A stretch of DNA of 26,827 nt from a virus. The notes under the pieces are model-generated. The model was not told the origin of the DNA, searched no databases, and saw only the letters and a program-made list of their open reading frames with translations. Position numbers and translations under genes: made by a program. Shown here piece by piece: positions 6,170-14,076 of this stretch. How positions within the stretch are numbered: position 1 is the first letter of the stretch; each line of letters starts with the position of its first letter. Location of the stretch: IMG/VR virus record IMGVR_UViG_3300007539_000166, positions 1 to 26,827 of that record. One strand, 5' to 3'.

Positions 6170-6833
6170 AACAACAATGAGCAGTTTGGAAGAAATAAAG
6201 GATATGATCATAGACCCAGACAAATATGATCATTTAACACTGAAAGTCAGTGAGATATTTTACTCACTGCAAGGAGAGGGCACAAGAGCTGGGACACCTA
6301 CAATATTTATTAGATTAACTGGTTGCAAAACTAAAAACGCATGTTACAAAGCTGGTATTGTATGCGACACTGAATTTGAAAGTGGCAAAGATATGACGCT
6401 GTTAGAAATATTTGAATGGTGCGAAAAGAACGCTGATCAATGCAACGAAATAACGTGGACTGGTGGGGAGCCATTAGACCAATTAACTGAAGAACATACA
6501 TTATACTTTAAGAATCGTTTGTTCTATCAAGCTGTGGAAACAAGTGGACTACAAAAATGCCCAAAAGGTATTGACTTTATTTGCGTAAGTCCAAAAGTGG
6601 CTGAACATGTTATAAAAAAGAATTTTACCCATGTTAGCGAACTAAGATATGTTAGACACAAAGGACAGCAACTGCCTAACCCCAGCATTACAGCAGACGC
6701 CTATTGGATAAGTCCTCATTCAGACGGATTCACGATCAATAGCGAAAATTTAAAACATTGTATAGATTTATGCAAAGAAAATGGCAAATGGAAACTATCA
6801 ATTCAACAACACAAATTATGGAATATCCTATAG
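6156..6833 (+). CDS. queE: QueE, 7-carboxy-7-deazaguanine synthase (radical SAM)
   Basis: A 225-residue QueE, the radical SAM enzyme that contracts 6-carboxytetrahydropterin to 7-carboxy-7-deazaguanine (CDG). Family marks include E-I-F-Y-S-L-Q-G-E-G-T-R-A-G-T-P (33-48), F-I-R-L-T-G-C57, C70-D-T-E-F, W-T-G-G-E-P, E-T-S-G, and a C-terminal S-P-K-V-A ... E-L-R-Y-V ... S-P-H-S-D-G ... W-K-L-S-I-Q-Q-H-K motif set. The cluster cysteines C57, C63 and C70 are spaced x5 and x6 rather than CxxxCxxC. Other QueE lineages also carry inserts here. The ATG at 6156 overlaps queD by 14 bases; M8 at 6177 is an alternative start. Confidence 0.86.
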   Translation: MNKSKTTMSSLEEIKDMIIDPDKYDHLTLKVSEIFYSLQGEGTRAGTPTIFIRLTGCKTKNACYKAGIVCDTEFESGKDMTLLEIFEWCEKNADQCNEITWTGGEPLDQLTEEHTLYFKNRLFYQAVETSGLQKCPKGIDFICVSPKVAEHVIKKNFTHVSELRYVRHKGQQLPNPSITADAYWISPHSDGFTINSENLKHCIDLCKENGKWKLSIQQHKLWNIL

Positions 6834-7366
6834 ACAGCGCAGAATATCATTTTAAGGCTCTTTTAAAGCATTTAGGACAAGACATTAAACGAGAGGGTTT
6901 AAAAGAAACGCCAACACGTTACGTGAAGTTTATGCGAGAATTTTTAAAACCCCAAAAATTCAACTTTACCACTTTTGATGCTGAGGGTACAGATGAAATG
7001 ATCATTCAAACAAACATACCATTTTACTCATTGTGTGAACATCATATAGCACCATTTTTTGGAACAGCTGACGTGGCATACATTCCAAATGATAAGATCG
7101 TAGGACTATCTAAATTGGCAAGGTGCGTAGACTTATATGCTAACCAACTGCAAAATCAAGAACGCATTACAACACAAATCGCTGAAAGGTTGTCAAAAGA
7201 ATTAAACCCTAAAGGTGTCGCAGTGCATCTTAAGGCACAGCATTTATGTATGAACATGCGTGGAGTTAAAAAACATGACACTTGGACTTCTACCTCAAAA
7301 TTGGTAGGTTGTTTCAAAGATGATGAAAGGGCAAGAAGTGAATTTTTGCAACTAATTACTAAATAA
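6788..7366 (+). CDS. folE: GTP cyclohydrolase I (FolE1)
   Basis: A 192-residue type I GTP cyclohydrolase that turns GTP into dihydroneopterin triphosphate, the entry step to 7-deazaguanine. The active site is visible: F-Y-S-L-C83-E-H-H86 and Q-H-L-C154-M-N-M-R-G-V give the zinc ligands, while G-L-S-K-L-A-R, E-T-P-T-R and the Q-E-R-I-T helix are the other family boxes. The frame is open from 6758, but the first ten codons lie deep in queE and look unlike the family. I prefer the ATG at 6788, with 6818 also possible. Either way it overlaps the queE end. It is the last gene of the modification operon; a strong promoter for the packaging genes starts inside its 3' end. The phage copy would boost pterin supply beyond the host folate pathway. 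Confidence 0.9.
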   Translation: METINSTTQIMEYPIDSAEYHFKALLKHLGQDIKREGLKETPTRYVKFMREFLKPQKFNFTTFDAEGTDEMIIQTNIPFYSLCEHHIAPFFGTADVAYIPNDKIVGLSKLARCVDLYANQLQNQERITTQIAERLSKELNPKGVAVHLKAQHLCMNMRGVKKHDTWTSTSKLVGCFKDDERARSEFLQLITK

Positions 7367-7376
7367 TATATCTTTG
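7345..7376 (+). promoter_or_regulatory. Bacteroidota-type promoter before terS (TTTG-N20-TATCTTTG)
   Basis: TTTG at 7345-7348 and TATCTTTG at 7369-7376 are separated by exactly 20 bases. This fits the Bacteroidota vegetative promoter consensus TTTG (-33) and TAnnTTTG (-7). The -33 box lies in the last codons of folE. Transcription would start near 7381-7384, leaving a leader of about 22 bases before the terS ATG at 7405. This is the best promoter match I found and marks the switch from modification genes to packaging/head genes. Confidence 0.72.
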
Positions 7377-7384
7377 ACACAAAT

Positions 7385-7403
7385 ACACCGAGGAAACACC
7401 GAG
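7385..7403 (+). repeat. Tandem ACACCGAG repeat in the terS leader
   Basis: ACACCGAG occurs at 7385-7392 and again at 7396-7403, separated by GAA, giving an 11-base period close to one DNA turn. It ends one base before the terS start codon. Iterated sites next to terS are often operators or terminase-binding (cos/pac) sites; which applies here is inference. Confidence 0.5.
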
Positions 7404-7404
7404 A

Positions 7405-7767
7405 ATGGCTAATGACAAAAATTTAAAAAAAGCATGGGAAAAAGGGCAATCTGGAAACCCAGCTGGGAGACCTAAAGGCAGTAAGAATAGATCAACAATA
7501 GCAAGGTATTGGCTAAACATTGAGCAAAAGTTAAAAAACCCATTAACTGGTTCAGACGAAACAATGACCCAAGAGGACCTTATGACATTAGCACAAATAA
7601 AAAGGGCAAGAGAAGGCGATGTATCGTCTTATAAGGCATTAATGGACAGCACATACGGAAGTCCAGTTCAACAAATTGAACAAGCGCAAACCAATTATGA
7701 CTTTACCAATCTAACACCAGATGAAATTAGAGACATTTTAAAGGAGAATGGAGAGTACAAGGAATGA
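7405..7767 (+). CDS. terS: Probable terminase small subunit (DUF5681-type)
   Basis: A 120-residue protein with the DUF5681 signature at the N terminus: W-E-K-G-Q-S-G-N-P-A-G-R-P-K-G-S-K-N (residues 11-28), a basic glycine/proline-rich motif that probably touches DNA. A helical middle follows (E-D-L-M-T-L-A-Q-I-K-R-A-R-E-G-D), then Y-G-S-P-V-Q-Q and an acidic end with the repeated helix T-P-D-E-I-R-D-I-L-K. Proteins of this kind commonly precede terL in Bacteroidota and proteobacterial phages and are taken as DNA-recognition subunits. It overlaps terL by 20 bases and is driven by the promoter at 7345-7376. Confidence 0.74.
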   Translation: MANDKNLKKAWEKGQSGNPAGRPKGSKNRSTIARYWLNIEQKLKNPLTGSDETMTQEDLMTLAQIKRAREGDVSSYKALMDSTYGSPVQQIEQAQTNYDFTNLTPDEIRDILKENGEYKE

Positions 7768-9088
7768 TCAATTAATTTTATCACTGAAAACTAATCTTTG
7801 TAGGCAAGACTTTTGGCAGTTTTGCATATTTATGGACGAGGACTTTTTCATCAGTAGACGTTTTTTAAAAATAATTGCAGACAATTTTCAACTAATCGAA
7901 CAAGGCGAGATCAAGTCTTTATCTGTTAGTATGCCTCCACGAGCTGGAAAAAGTTATATAACCAGTTTATTTTGCGCATGGGTATTAGGTAGAAACCCAC
8001 AAGAAAGCGTCATGCGTAACACATGTACCGCCAGTTTGTATCTAAAATTTAGCTATGATGTCAGAGACATTTTAAAAAGTGAAAAATTTATGCAAGTTTT
8101 TCCATTAGTCCATTTATCAGTTGATAAAGCTAATCTCAATGGCTGGAATACCAATAGATCAAAACAAGTAGGATATTTTGGTGCTGGGGTAGGTGGAACT
8201 ATTATCGGATATGGTGCGTCAAAAATAGCTGTTACAGATGACTTGTATAGAGGTTTAGAGGACGCCTTAAGCGACACAATTAATGACCGAGTTCATCAAT
8301 GGAAAGAGGCAACGCATGATTCACGTTTTGAAACTGGGTGCGCAAGAATAGATATTGGTACTCGTTGGAGTGTCAGAGACGTTATAGGTGTTCAAATGGA
8401 ACAAGGGATATATGAAAAAAGTCTTGTGATACCAGCTATGAACGAGGAAAATAAATCGTTTTGCGAAGCTGTTATGACAACAGACGAGTATACAGAAAAG
8501 AAAAAACGCACCGAAGAAAGCATTTGGTTAGCTGAGTATATGCAAACCCCAGTAGATTTAAAAGGTCGTTTGTTTAATGATTTGCAGTATATTGATAAAC
8601 TACCAGACAGCATGGAAGGTTATATTGGTTATTGTGATGTTGCTGATCAAGGAGCAGACTATACAGCGTGTGCCATATTAGGTGTTAAAGGCAACGAATT
8701 TTACCTTGTGGACTATGTTTTTAACAAAGCCAACACAGATGTTACTATTCCACTTGTGGCAAGTTTGTTGAATAAATATAGTGTGTCTTATTGTCGTGTT
8801 GAATCAAACAGCATGGGTGCCATGTTTAGCAGATATTTACAAAAGGAAGTTAAGACTATGATCTTACAAGTGCAAAACACTACAAAAAAAGAAACGAGAA
8901 TTTTAATGCAATCAGCATGGATTCAACAGCGTATAAAATTTTATCACAATGGCACAAATGAATGTGAACAATTTATACAAAATGTCCTTAGTTTTTCTAA
9001 AGAGGGCAAGAATAAAAACGACGATGCGCCAGATTGTTTAGCTGGGTTATCTATGTTTGCTCAAAGCATGTTCAAATCAATAGCATAA
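7748..9088 (+). CDS. terL: Terminase large subunit
   Basis: A 446-residue terminase large subunit, the ATP-driven motor and nuclease that packages phage DNA into proheads. ATPase: S-M-P-P-R-A-G-K68-S (61-69) is the Walker A-like loop, and K-I-A-V-T-D164-D165 the Walker B region, followed by R-W-S-V-R. Nuclease (RNase H fold): Y-C-D297-V-A-D-Q-G-A-D-Y-T-A, R-V-E352-S-N-S-M-G, and D-D426-A-P-D-C-L-A supply the metal-binding acids. The length is normal for Terminase_6-type proteins. The ATG at 7748 lies within the terS end, and the two genes are probably coupled. A 56-base gap with a T-rich tract and a promoter-like element follows. Confidence 0.93.
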   Translation: MESTRNDQLILSLKTNLCRQDFWQFCIFMDEDFFISRRFLKIIADNFQLIEQGEIKSLSVSMPPRAGKSYITSLFCAWVLGRNPQESVMRNTCTASLYLKFSYDVRDILKSEKFMQVFPLVHLSVDKANLNGWNTNRSKQVGYFGAGVGGTIIGYGASKIAVTDDLYRGLEDALSDTINDRVHQWKEATHDSRFETGCARIDIGTRWSVRDVIGVQMEQGIYEKSLVIPAMNEENKSFCEAVMTTDEYTEKKKRTEESIWLAEYMQTPVDLKGRLFNDLQYIDKLPDSMEGYIGYCDVADQGADYTACAILGVKGNEFYLVDYVFNKANTDVTIPLVASLLNKYSVSYCRVESNSMGAMFSRYLQKEVKTMILQVQNTTKKETRILMQSAWIQQRIKFYHNGTNECEQFIQNVLSFSKEGKNKNDDAPDCLAGLSMFAQSMFKSIA

Positions 9089-9121
9089 TTTAAACCCCCT
9101 TTTTTTTATATTATTTATGAT

Positions 9122-9129
9122 TACATTTG
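9122..9129 (+). promoter_or_regulatory. Bacteroidota-type -7 element (TACATTTG) before the portal gene
   Basis: TACATTTG fits TAnnTTTG and lies in the 56-base gap between terL and portal. A T-run (about 9100-9107) lies 15-18 bases upstream in place of a clear TTTG. The transcript would start near 9134-9137, giving a leader of about 10 bases. The same octamer recurs at 15064-15071, suggesting a shared late-promoter form. Confidence 0.5.
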
Positions 9130-9144
9130 CCTAAAACATTTTAA

Positions 9145-10371
9145 ATGGCGTTAAATTACCTTAGTTCGCTTAATACGTTATTAGAATCATTCACACAATC
9201 ACAAAGGTATTCTGATCTTTTCAAACAAGTTTTGCCACCAGCTGTTCAAGTTTGGGGTAAGAAAGAAGCTGTTTGGTTAGACACTGGGGACGCATGGAGA
9301 TTATATATTGACATACCAGAATTAAGAGCAGTTGTAGACAAAAGAGCCACAATGATGTGTAGCAATATTCCAAAGTTATATGATCGCAATGGTAATATCG
9401 TTGAAAATCATTGGTTAAATGACTTGATCAAAACGCCAAACGCCACGCAAAGTTGGTCTGATGTAGTTTATTCAATAGCAGTACAAGACGCATTATATTC
9501 AAACGCCATTATATATGCACCAAAAAGGTCATTTGGCATACGAAATCACATGGTACCTTTACCATGCAACAAGATAGAAATTGATCTAAGTGGGCGCAAA
9601 TTAAAGCAAATGGATAAAGAAAATTTGATTAATTGCTTTAAATTTAGCTATGACGATGGTTCTGTTGAAACAATAGATTGGGAAGATGCTATATATCTTA
9701 CCACAGCAGACGGAATGAACATTGTTAAGCCTATTAGTCGTATTGATAGTTTAAGATACCCTCTAAGCAATATTTCAGCACAATATAAAAAGAGGAATGT
9801 CTTATTAGAAAATATAGGCGCAATAGGTATCTTATCAGCTCAGCAAAATGACATGGGTGGGGCTATTCCAATGACACCAGAAGAACGTCAAAAAATACAA
9901 CGAGACTGGTACAAGCGTCAAAAAGACGAATTGATCATAACTGAAAGTAATGTTAATTGGCAACCAATGTCATATCCAACACGTGACCTAATGTTGTTTG
10001 AAGAATTAACAGCTGACAAACTTGCATTAATAGACGCATTTGGACTAAATTATAATTTATTCAGCAAGACTGAGGGAACAACTTTCACAAATGTTCGTGA
10101 TTCTATCCGTATGGTATATCAAGATACGATAATACCAGAAACGCAACAATTTTACAATCACATCATATCTCAAATGGGATTAGACCAAGAGGGTTATTAT
10201 CTTAAAGCATGTTTTGAACATCTCCCAGTTTTACAAGAAGATGAAAAAGAACAAGCGGAGGTCATGCGTACACGATCTGAAACGCTTAAAACTTTAATGG
10301 AAATGGGTATGACTATGACCGAAGAAGAAATGCGAGAACTTTTAAAATTATATGACAATGGCGAATACTAA
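9145..10371 (+). CDS. HK97-type portal protein
   Basis: A 408-residue portal protein, the twelve-subunit ring at one head vertex through which DNA enters and leaves. The call rests on position directly after terL and before protease and capsid genes, on length, and on family-like stretches: I-P-E-L-R-A-V-V-D-K-R-A near 57-68, Q-D-A-L-Y-S-N-A-I-I-Y (about 112-122, the usual 'L.GNAYI' place), I-S-A-Q-Y-K-K-R-N-V, then F-G-L-N-Y-N-L-F-S and T-T-F-T-N-V-R-D-S (the conserved 'N..e' stretch of the stem/wing), and a helical C terminus with L-K-T-L-M-E-M-G-M-T-M-T-E-E-E. It overlaps the protease gene by 20 bases. Confidence 0.87.
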   Translation: MALNYLSSLNTLLESFTQSQRYSDLFKQVLPPAVQVWGKKEAVWLDTGDAWRLYIDIPELRAVVDKRATMMCSNIPKLYDRNGNIVENHWLNDLIKTPNATQSWSDVVYSIAVQDALYSNAIIYAPKRSFGIRNHMVPLPCNKIEIDLSGRKLKQMDKENLINCFKFSYDDGSVETIDWEDAIYLTTADGMNIVKPISRIDSLRYPLSNISAQYKKRNVLLENIGAIGILSAQQNDMGGAIPMTPEERQKIQRDWYKRQKDELIITESNVNWQPMSYPTRDLMLFEELTADKLALIDAFGLNYNLFSKTEGTTFTNVRDSIRMVYQDTIIPETQQFYNHIISQMGLDQEGYYLKACFEHLPVLQEDEKEQAEVMRTRSETLKTLMEMGMTMTEEEMRELLKLYDNGEY

Positions 10372-11125
10372 TTTATATGCAATAAAAAGTACCTCAGAGC
10401 TCAAGGACTATGACATGGGTAAAAGGGAAGTGGCTATTTATTTAAGCAAATTTGACACAATAGATAGTGATACAGACATGATCAAAAAAGGTGCATTCCG
10501 TAAATCAATTAAGGAGCATGGACCTAAATCTAATAGCAATCGCAAAATTGCCTTTTTGCGTTATCATGACTGGACTAAACCAATAGGCAAGTTTTTATCT
10601 TTAGAAGAAGACGACTATGGCTTATATGCTGTTGGTAAATTAGGCACCTCAACGCTGGGGGAAGATGCTATGAAAGATTATGACGAGGGTATTATTCGAG
10701 AACATTCAATAGGTTTTCAATACATACCAGACAAGATTAAATATGTCGAGGACAAGGACACTGGCATTTCATATAACATGATCAAGGAGGTCAAGTTATG
10801 GGAGGGCAGTGCTGTTACATTTGGTGCGAATGATCAAACATACGTGGCAGATGTAATGAAGTCGGAAGATAAAAATAAAATCATTGACGACCTCTCCAAC
10901 GAGCTGGGGACAATAATAAAATCAATGTCTAACGGACAAGGCACTGACGAGAGGTTGTATCAATTAGAGATGAGGGCAAAATATCTAAGTTCTCAATTAT
11001 CAATACTTGCAAAATCTGAGCCATTAACACAAGATACTCAGATCAACGAGCCATTGAACGAGAAACAAGAAATAGAGCCATTCAACTGGAACCAAGTGAT
11101 TGAAAAGATCAATCATAATTTTTAA
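10352..11125 (+). CDS. HK97-family prohead protease (S78)
   Basis: A 257-residue prohead protease, which trims capsid subunits during head maturation. The herpes-assemblin/HK97 catalytic pattern is seen: F-L-R-Y-H72-D-W and I-R-E-H118-S119-I-G-F, with S119 the likely nucleophile. D-T-I-D-S-D and the strand L-W-E-G-S-A-V-T-F-G-A (140-150) are typical of the family. After about residue 165 comes a Lys/Glu-rich tail that may act as an internal scaffold or be self-cleaved. The ATG at 10352 lies inside the portal end; the ATG at 10358 is an equally good alternative. The capsid gene follows after 19 bases. Confidence 0.88.
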   Translation: MTMANTNLYAIKSTSELKDYDMGKREVAIYLSKFDTIDSDTDMIKKGAFRKSIKEHGPKSNSNRKIAFLRYHDWTKPIGKFLSLEEDDYGLYAVGKLGTSTLGEDAMKDYDEGIIREHSIGFQYIPDKIKYVEDKDTGISYNMIKEVKLWEGSAVTFGANDQTYVADVMKSEDKNKIIDDLSNELGTIIKSMSNGQGTDERLYQLEMRAKYLSSQLSILAKSEPLTQDTQINEPLNEKQEIEPFNWNQVIEKINHNF

Positions 11126-11144
11126 TTTTTAAAACTTAGAAAAC

Positions 11145-12365
11145 GTGGAAGAAAACACAAATCTAACACCAGAACAAGTCGTTGAAAAAGTAGGCGCGAT
11201 GTTCTCGGAAAAAATGCAGAATGTACCTACAAATGAGGACATTACAGCATTAAAAAGCGAGGTAGATTCGCTTAAAAGCTTAGAGGAAAAATCCTCTGAA
11301 ATTGAAAAGTCTATTGCTAAATTTGAAGGCAGACTTGAAGCTATGACAGAAAAAGCTGTTGAAGTAAAAAGTAATGAGCCAGTTACATTAGCTGGTAAAA
11401 TTTTTAAGACTATCAAAGAAAATTTTGATAATATTAAAGATGCAGTTCAGAAAGGGCAAAGAGCAAAATTTGAGGTAAAAGACACAACAATTAATGACAA
11501 TTACGTTGGTGATTATGCCTTAACAGAATGGGACGGAGTAGATCGCATTCAGCGTACCAGATATGGCATTTTAGATGCAGTAAACAGAGGAACAACAACA
11601 AGTAAATTCATTACTTATGTTTCTCAAACTACTTCGCCTAAAAATGTTTGGGTTGGAGAAGCTGAGGCAAAAGAAGAAAGAGTAATTGACTGGAAAGAAA
11701 CGTCTGTTGAGGTTAAAAAGATTGCTGGTTATGTAAAAGTATCTAAAGAAATGTTAGAAGATTTATCATTTATCAGATCAGAAATCAACCTTGATCTTAT
11801 GGAAAGACTTCGTGAGGACATTGAAACTGCATTGTTGAATGGTGCTGGAGGTCTTCAAATAGATGGACTTTTATCTCTTGGTATTGGTTTGCCATTGTTC
11901 AACGCTGGTACTTTTGCTGGTACGATTGCTGGGGCAAATGTAACTGACGTGATCAGAGTAGCTAAGGCGCAAATTGAATCAGCTAATTTTGACCCAACGC
12001 ATATTGTAATGAATCCAGTTGATATAGCGAAACTTCAATTAACGAAAGGTAGCGACAATACATATACATATCCAATGTATTTGCCTACTGGTGACGAGGT
12101 TATGCGTGTAGCTGGTATACAAATTGTTAGTTCAAATTACATAGCACAAGACCAATATTTGCTTGGAGACATGAGTAAAGTTAATGTACGATTCAGAAAT
12201 GACATGACGTTAGACGTTGGATTAGATCAAGATGATTTCACAAGAAACATGATTACTATTCTTGCAGAAGCAAGACTGGTTCAGTATGTTAAAAGGAATC
12301 AAAAGAACGCATTTGTAATTGGTACATTTAGCACTGATATCGCGGCATTAACACCAACACCATAA
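11145..12365 (+). CDS. HK97-fold major capsid protein (GTG start)
   Basis: A 406-residue HK97-type capsid protein. Residues 1-105 form a charged helical scaffold (delta-like) domain with heptad-like E, K and L content, probably removed by the upstream protease. The rest shows the usual core: V-G-D-Y-A-L-T-E-W-D-G near 118-128, S-Q-T-T-S-P-K-N-V-W-V-G-E-A (the N-arm/E-loop region), V-K-V-S-K-E-M-L-E-D (spine-helix entry), D-L-M-E-R-L-R-E-D-I-E-T-A-L-L-N-G (backbone helix), I-V-M-N-P-V-D and a C-terminal R-L-V-Q-Y-V-K-R-N-Q-K-N-A-F-V-I-G. The start is GTG at 11145; no in-frame ATG lies near it. It ends 10 bases before the next small gene. Confidence 0.92.
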   Translation: MEENTNLTPEQVVEKVGAMFSEKMQNVPTNEDITALKSEVDSLKSLEEKSSEIEKSIAKFEGRLEAMTEKAVEVKSNEPVTLAGKIFKTIKENFDNIKDAVQKGQRAKFEVKDTTINDNYVGDYALTEWDGVDRIQRTRYGILDAVNRGTTTSKFITYVSQTTSPKNVWVGEAEAKEERVIDWKETSVEVKKIAGYVKVSKEMLEDLSFIRSEINLDLMERLREDIETALLNGAGGLQIDGLLSLGIGLPLFNAGTFAGTIAGANVTDVIRVAKAQIESANFDPTHIVMNPVDIAKLQLTKGSDNTYTYPMYLPTGDEVMRVAGIQIVSSNYIAQDQYLLGDMSKVNVRFRNDMTLDVGLDQDDFTRNMITILAEARLVQYVKRNQKNAFVIGTFSTDIAALTPTP

Positions 12366-12375
12366 TTAGATAAGC

Positions 12376-12597
12376 ATGGAAAAGAAGAAAAAAGCAACTA
12401 CTAAAAAAACAGCTAAGGCAAAAGTTGAAAACAAAGCAGTAAAAACTAAGAAAAAAGTGAGCTATGATCACAGCAAAGTGTATGAATTTGTTTCAAATGG
12501 AACATTTCACACAATGCCAAAAGGTAAAGTTTACACAATTTTAGGCAAAACTGCCGAGACTTTTGTTAATGCTGGGTATGGTAATATAAAAGAATAG
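12376..12597 (+). CDS. Small lysine-rich head-region protein
   Basis: A 73-residue protein. Residues 1-34 are almost only K, A, T, V and E (a flexible basic arm). Residues 35-73 form a compact domain: V-Y-E-F-V-S-N-G-T-F-H-T-M-P-K-G-K-V-Y-T-I-L. I do not recognise the family. Its place directly after the capsid gene suggests a head decoration, minor head or DNA-contacting protein. The basic arm could bind packaged DNA, but that is inference. It is followed by a one-base gap to the connector gene. Confidence 0.55.
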   Translation: MEKKKKATTKKTAKAKVENKAVKTKKKVSYDHSKVYEFVSNGTFHTMPKGKVYTILGKTAETFVNAGYGNIKE

Positions 12598-12598
12598 C

Positions 12599-13378
12599 AT
12601 GTTTTTAACACCTCAAGATTTCATAGGCAAGTATGCACTGAGTAAAGGTATGTTTAGCACTGCCGATATTCAAGAATACATTGATAGATTTGAGCCAAGA
12701 TACCTTAAAAACCTTTTTGGCGTCAAACTATATAATGAATTCATTACTGATCTGAATATCAATGTTCCTCAATCTCCTAATTTTATTAAGGTATTTGAGC
12801 CATTGTCAGAAGATGTAGGTTCATATTGGTATCATTGGACACGAATGTATGAAATGGACCAGCAGATAGATTCTGAGGGCATTAAAACAATGTTATTAGG
12901 TTTTGTTTACTATGAGTATGCAAAAGACCTCGTAAATCAAATGACACCTTTTGGTAACACTAAACCAAAAAGTGAAAATTCTGATATAGCCAATACTTTA
13001 TTTTCGACTATGTATAATCGTTATAATGAAGCAATTAGGTCATATCAAAGCATTCAAGATTACATTATTCTCAATCAATCCGAGCCAAGTGGACAGCTTG
13101 TAAATATAACAATGACACAAGCTGGTACAAACGTAGTATCTGGTACTTATGCTGTAACTGGGGGAACTGGAACTGGAGCGACCTTTAACGTAGTTTCAGA
13201 CGTAAGTGGAACTATAACAGAGGTTACTATTGCAGACGCTGGTATAGGTTATTCTTTGAATGATCAACTCAGCATTGATGAGGGAAATAATGATTTAATT
13301 GTAAATGCAGATTACGTTGGAATTGGAACGTACTCAGATTTCAAAGGACTGAAAAAATTAACTGCCTACTGGTTATGA
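12599..13378 (+). CDS. Probable head-tail connector/adaptor with an inserted beta domain
   Basis: A 259-residue protein in the connector position. Residues 1-160 look helical, with F-L-T-P-Q-D-F-I-G-K-Y-A-L, E-P-R-Y-L-K-N-L-F-G-V, and M-L-L-G-F-V-Y-Y-E-Y-A-K-D-L, as in head-tail adaptor proteins of Bacteroidota phages. Residues 168-235 hold a glycine/threonine-rich beta segment (G-T-G-T-G-A-T-F-N-V-V ... I-T-E-V-T-I-A-D-A-G-I-G-Y-S-L-N-D-Q-L-S-I), a decoration-type motif widely seen inserted in phage structural proteins. The end (S-D-F-K-G-L-K-K-L-T-A-Y-W-L) returns to connector-like sequence. The final stop overlaps the next ATG (ATGA). Confidence 0.62.
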   Translation: MFLTPQDFIGKYALSKGMFSTADIQEYIDRFEPRYLKNLFGVKLYNEFITDLNINVPQSPNFIKVFEPLSEDVGSYWYHWTRMYEMDQQIDSEGIKTMLLGFVYYEYAKDLVNQMTPFGNTKPKSENSDIANTLFSTMYNRYNEAIRSYQSIQDYIILNQSEPSGQLVNITMTQAGTNVVSGTYAVTGGTGTGATFNVVSDVSGTITEVTIADAGIGYSLNDQLSIDEGNNDLIVNADYVGIGTYSDFKGLKKLTAYWL

Positions 13379-14040
13379 TCAAAGATGTATCAAATTTTGT
13401 GGAAGAAATTGTCAATAATATAGACAACACCTTGCAAGGTACTTATAACGCTGTAACAGAGGTTACTGACATGTGTAAGACTAAATATGCAAGGGTAGGA
13501 AAATATGTTAAGGACAGCACAGAAACAGAATATTTGATTACTGATCTGAAACGTGACGAGTGGTTAAAAGTTGAAACAGCAACTGGGGAACTAACATTAC
13601 CAAAACCATACTTTTTAAGTGGAACAAGAATATCAGCAAACAGAGAATGGACTATTGCCACATCTGATCTTACACAAAAGACACCAATTATTTGGTTGCT
13701 AAGTGATGTCAGATATTTTCAATATGGAAGGCAAAGTGTTTATGATTGGGCGAGTGATATTCGCTTATTTTTTCTTGATGAGACAGACGCTACAAATTAT
13801 TACTCGGAAGATCATGTTCAAAACGTGGTAACACCAATGAGTGAATTAGCTAAATTATTCATGGAAGTCGTTGAAAAGGACAGAAAATACCTTACAATAG
13901 ACAGCTTTGAAATGCGAAATTTCACACGATTTGGAACAGAATCACAAGAGGGATATGTAGAAAACATCTTAGATGCAAATTTAAGTGGCGTGGAATTAAT
14001 TGTTACGCTAACAAAATATAAAGAGAATTGTAAATGTTAA
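13375..14040 (+). CDS. Head-tail junction or tail-completion protein
   Basis: A 221-residue protein between the connector and tail tube genes, starting in an ATGA overlap. Internal marks are Y-L-I-T-D-L-K-R-D-E-W-L-K-V (mid N-terminal half), P-I-I-W-L-L-S-D-V-R-Y (126-136) and R-L-F-F-L-D-E-T-D (150-158), with a beta/alpha mix like neck or tail-terminator proteins that deliver a flat alpha-beta fold. The last three residues are C-K-C. No family is recognised with certainty; the role comes from position. Confidence 0.5.
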   Translation: MIKDVSNFVEEIVNNIDNTLQGTYNAVTEVTDMCKTKYARVGKYVKDSTETEYLITDLKRDEWLKVETATGELTLPKPYFLSGTRISANREWTIATSDLTQKTPIIWLLSDVRYFQYGRQSVYDWASDIRLFFLDETDATNYYSEDHVQNVVTPMSELAKLFMEVVEKDRKYLTIDSFEMRNFTRFGTESQEGYVENILDANLSGVELIVTLTKYKENCKC

Positions 14041-14076
14041 GACAAGAAATACGAATTTTTAAAAATATATAAAGCT

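Noticed and set aside
9089-9121. Poly-T tract (about 9100-9107) after terL as a terminator
   Set aside because: There is a C-run and T-run but no upstream G-rich arm, so no hairpin can form; kept only as part of the promoter context.
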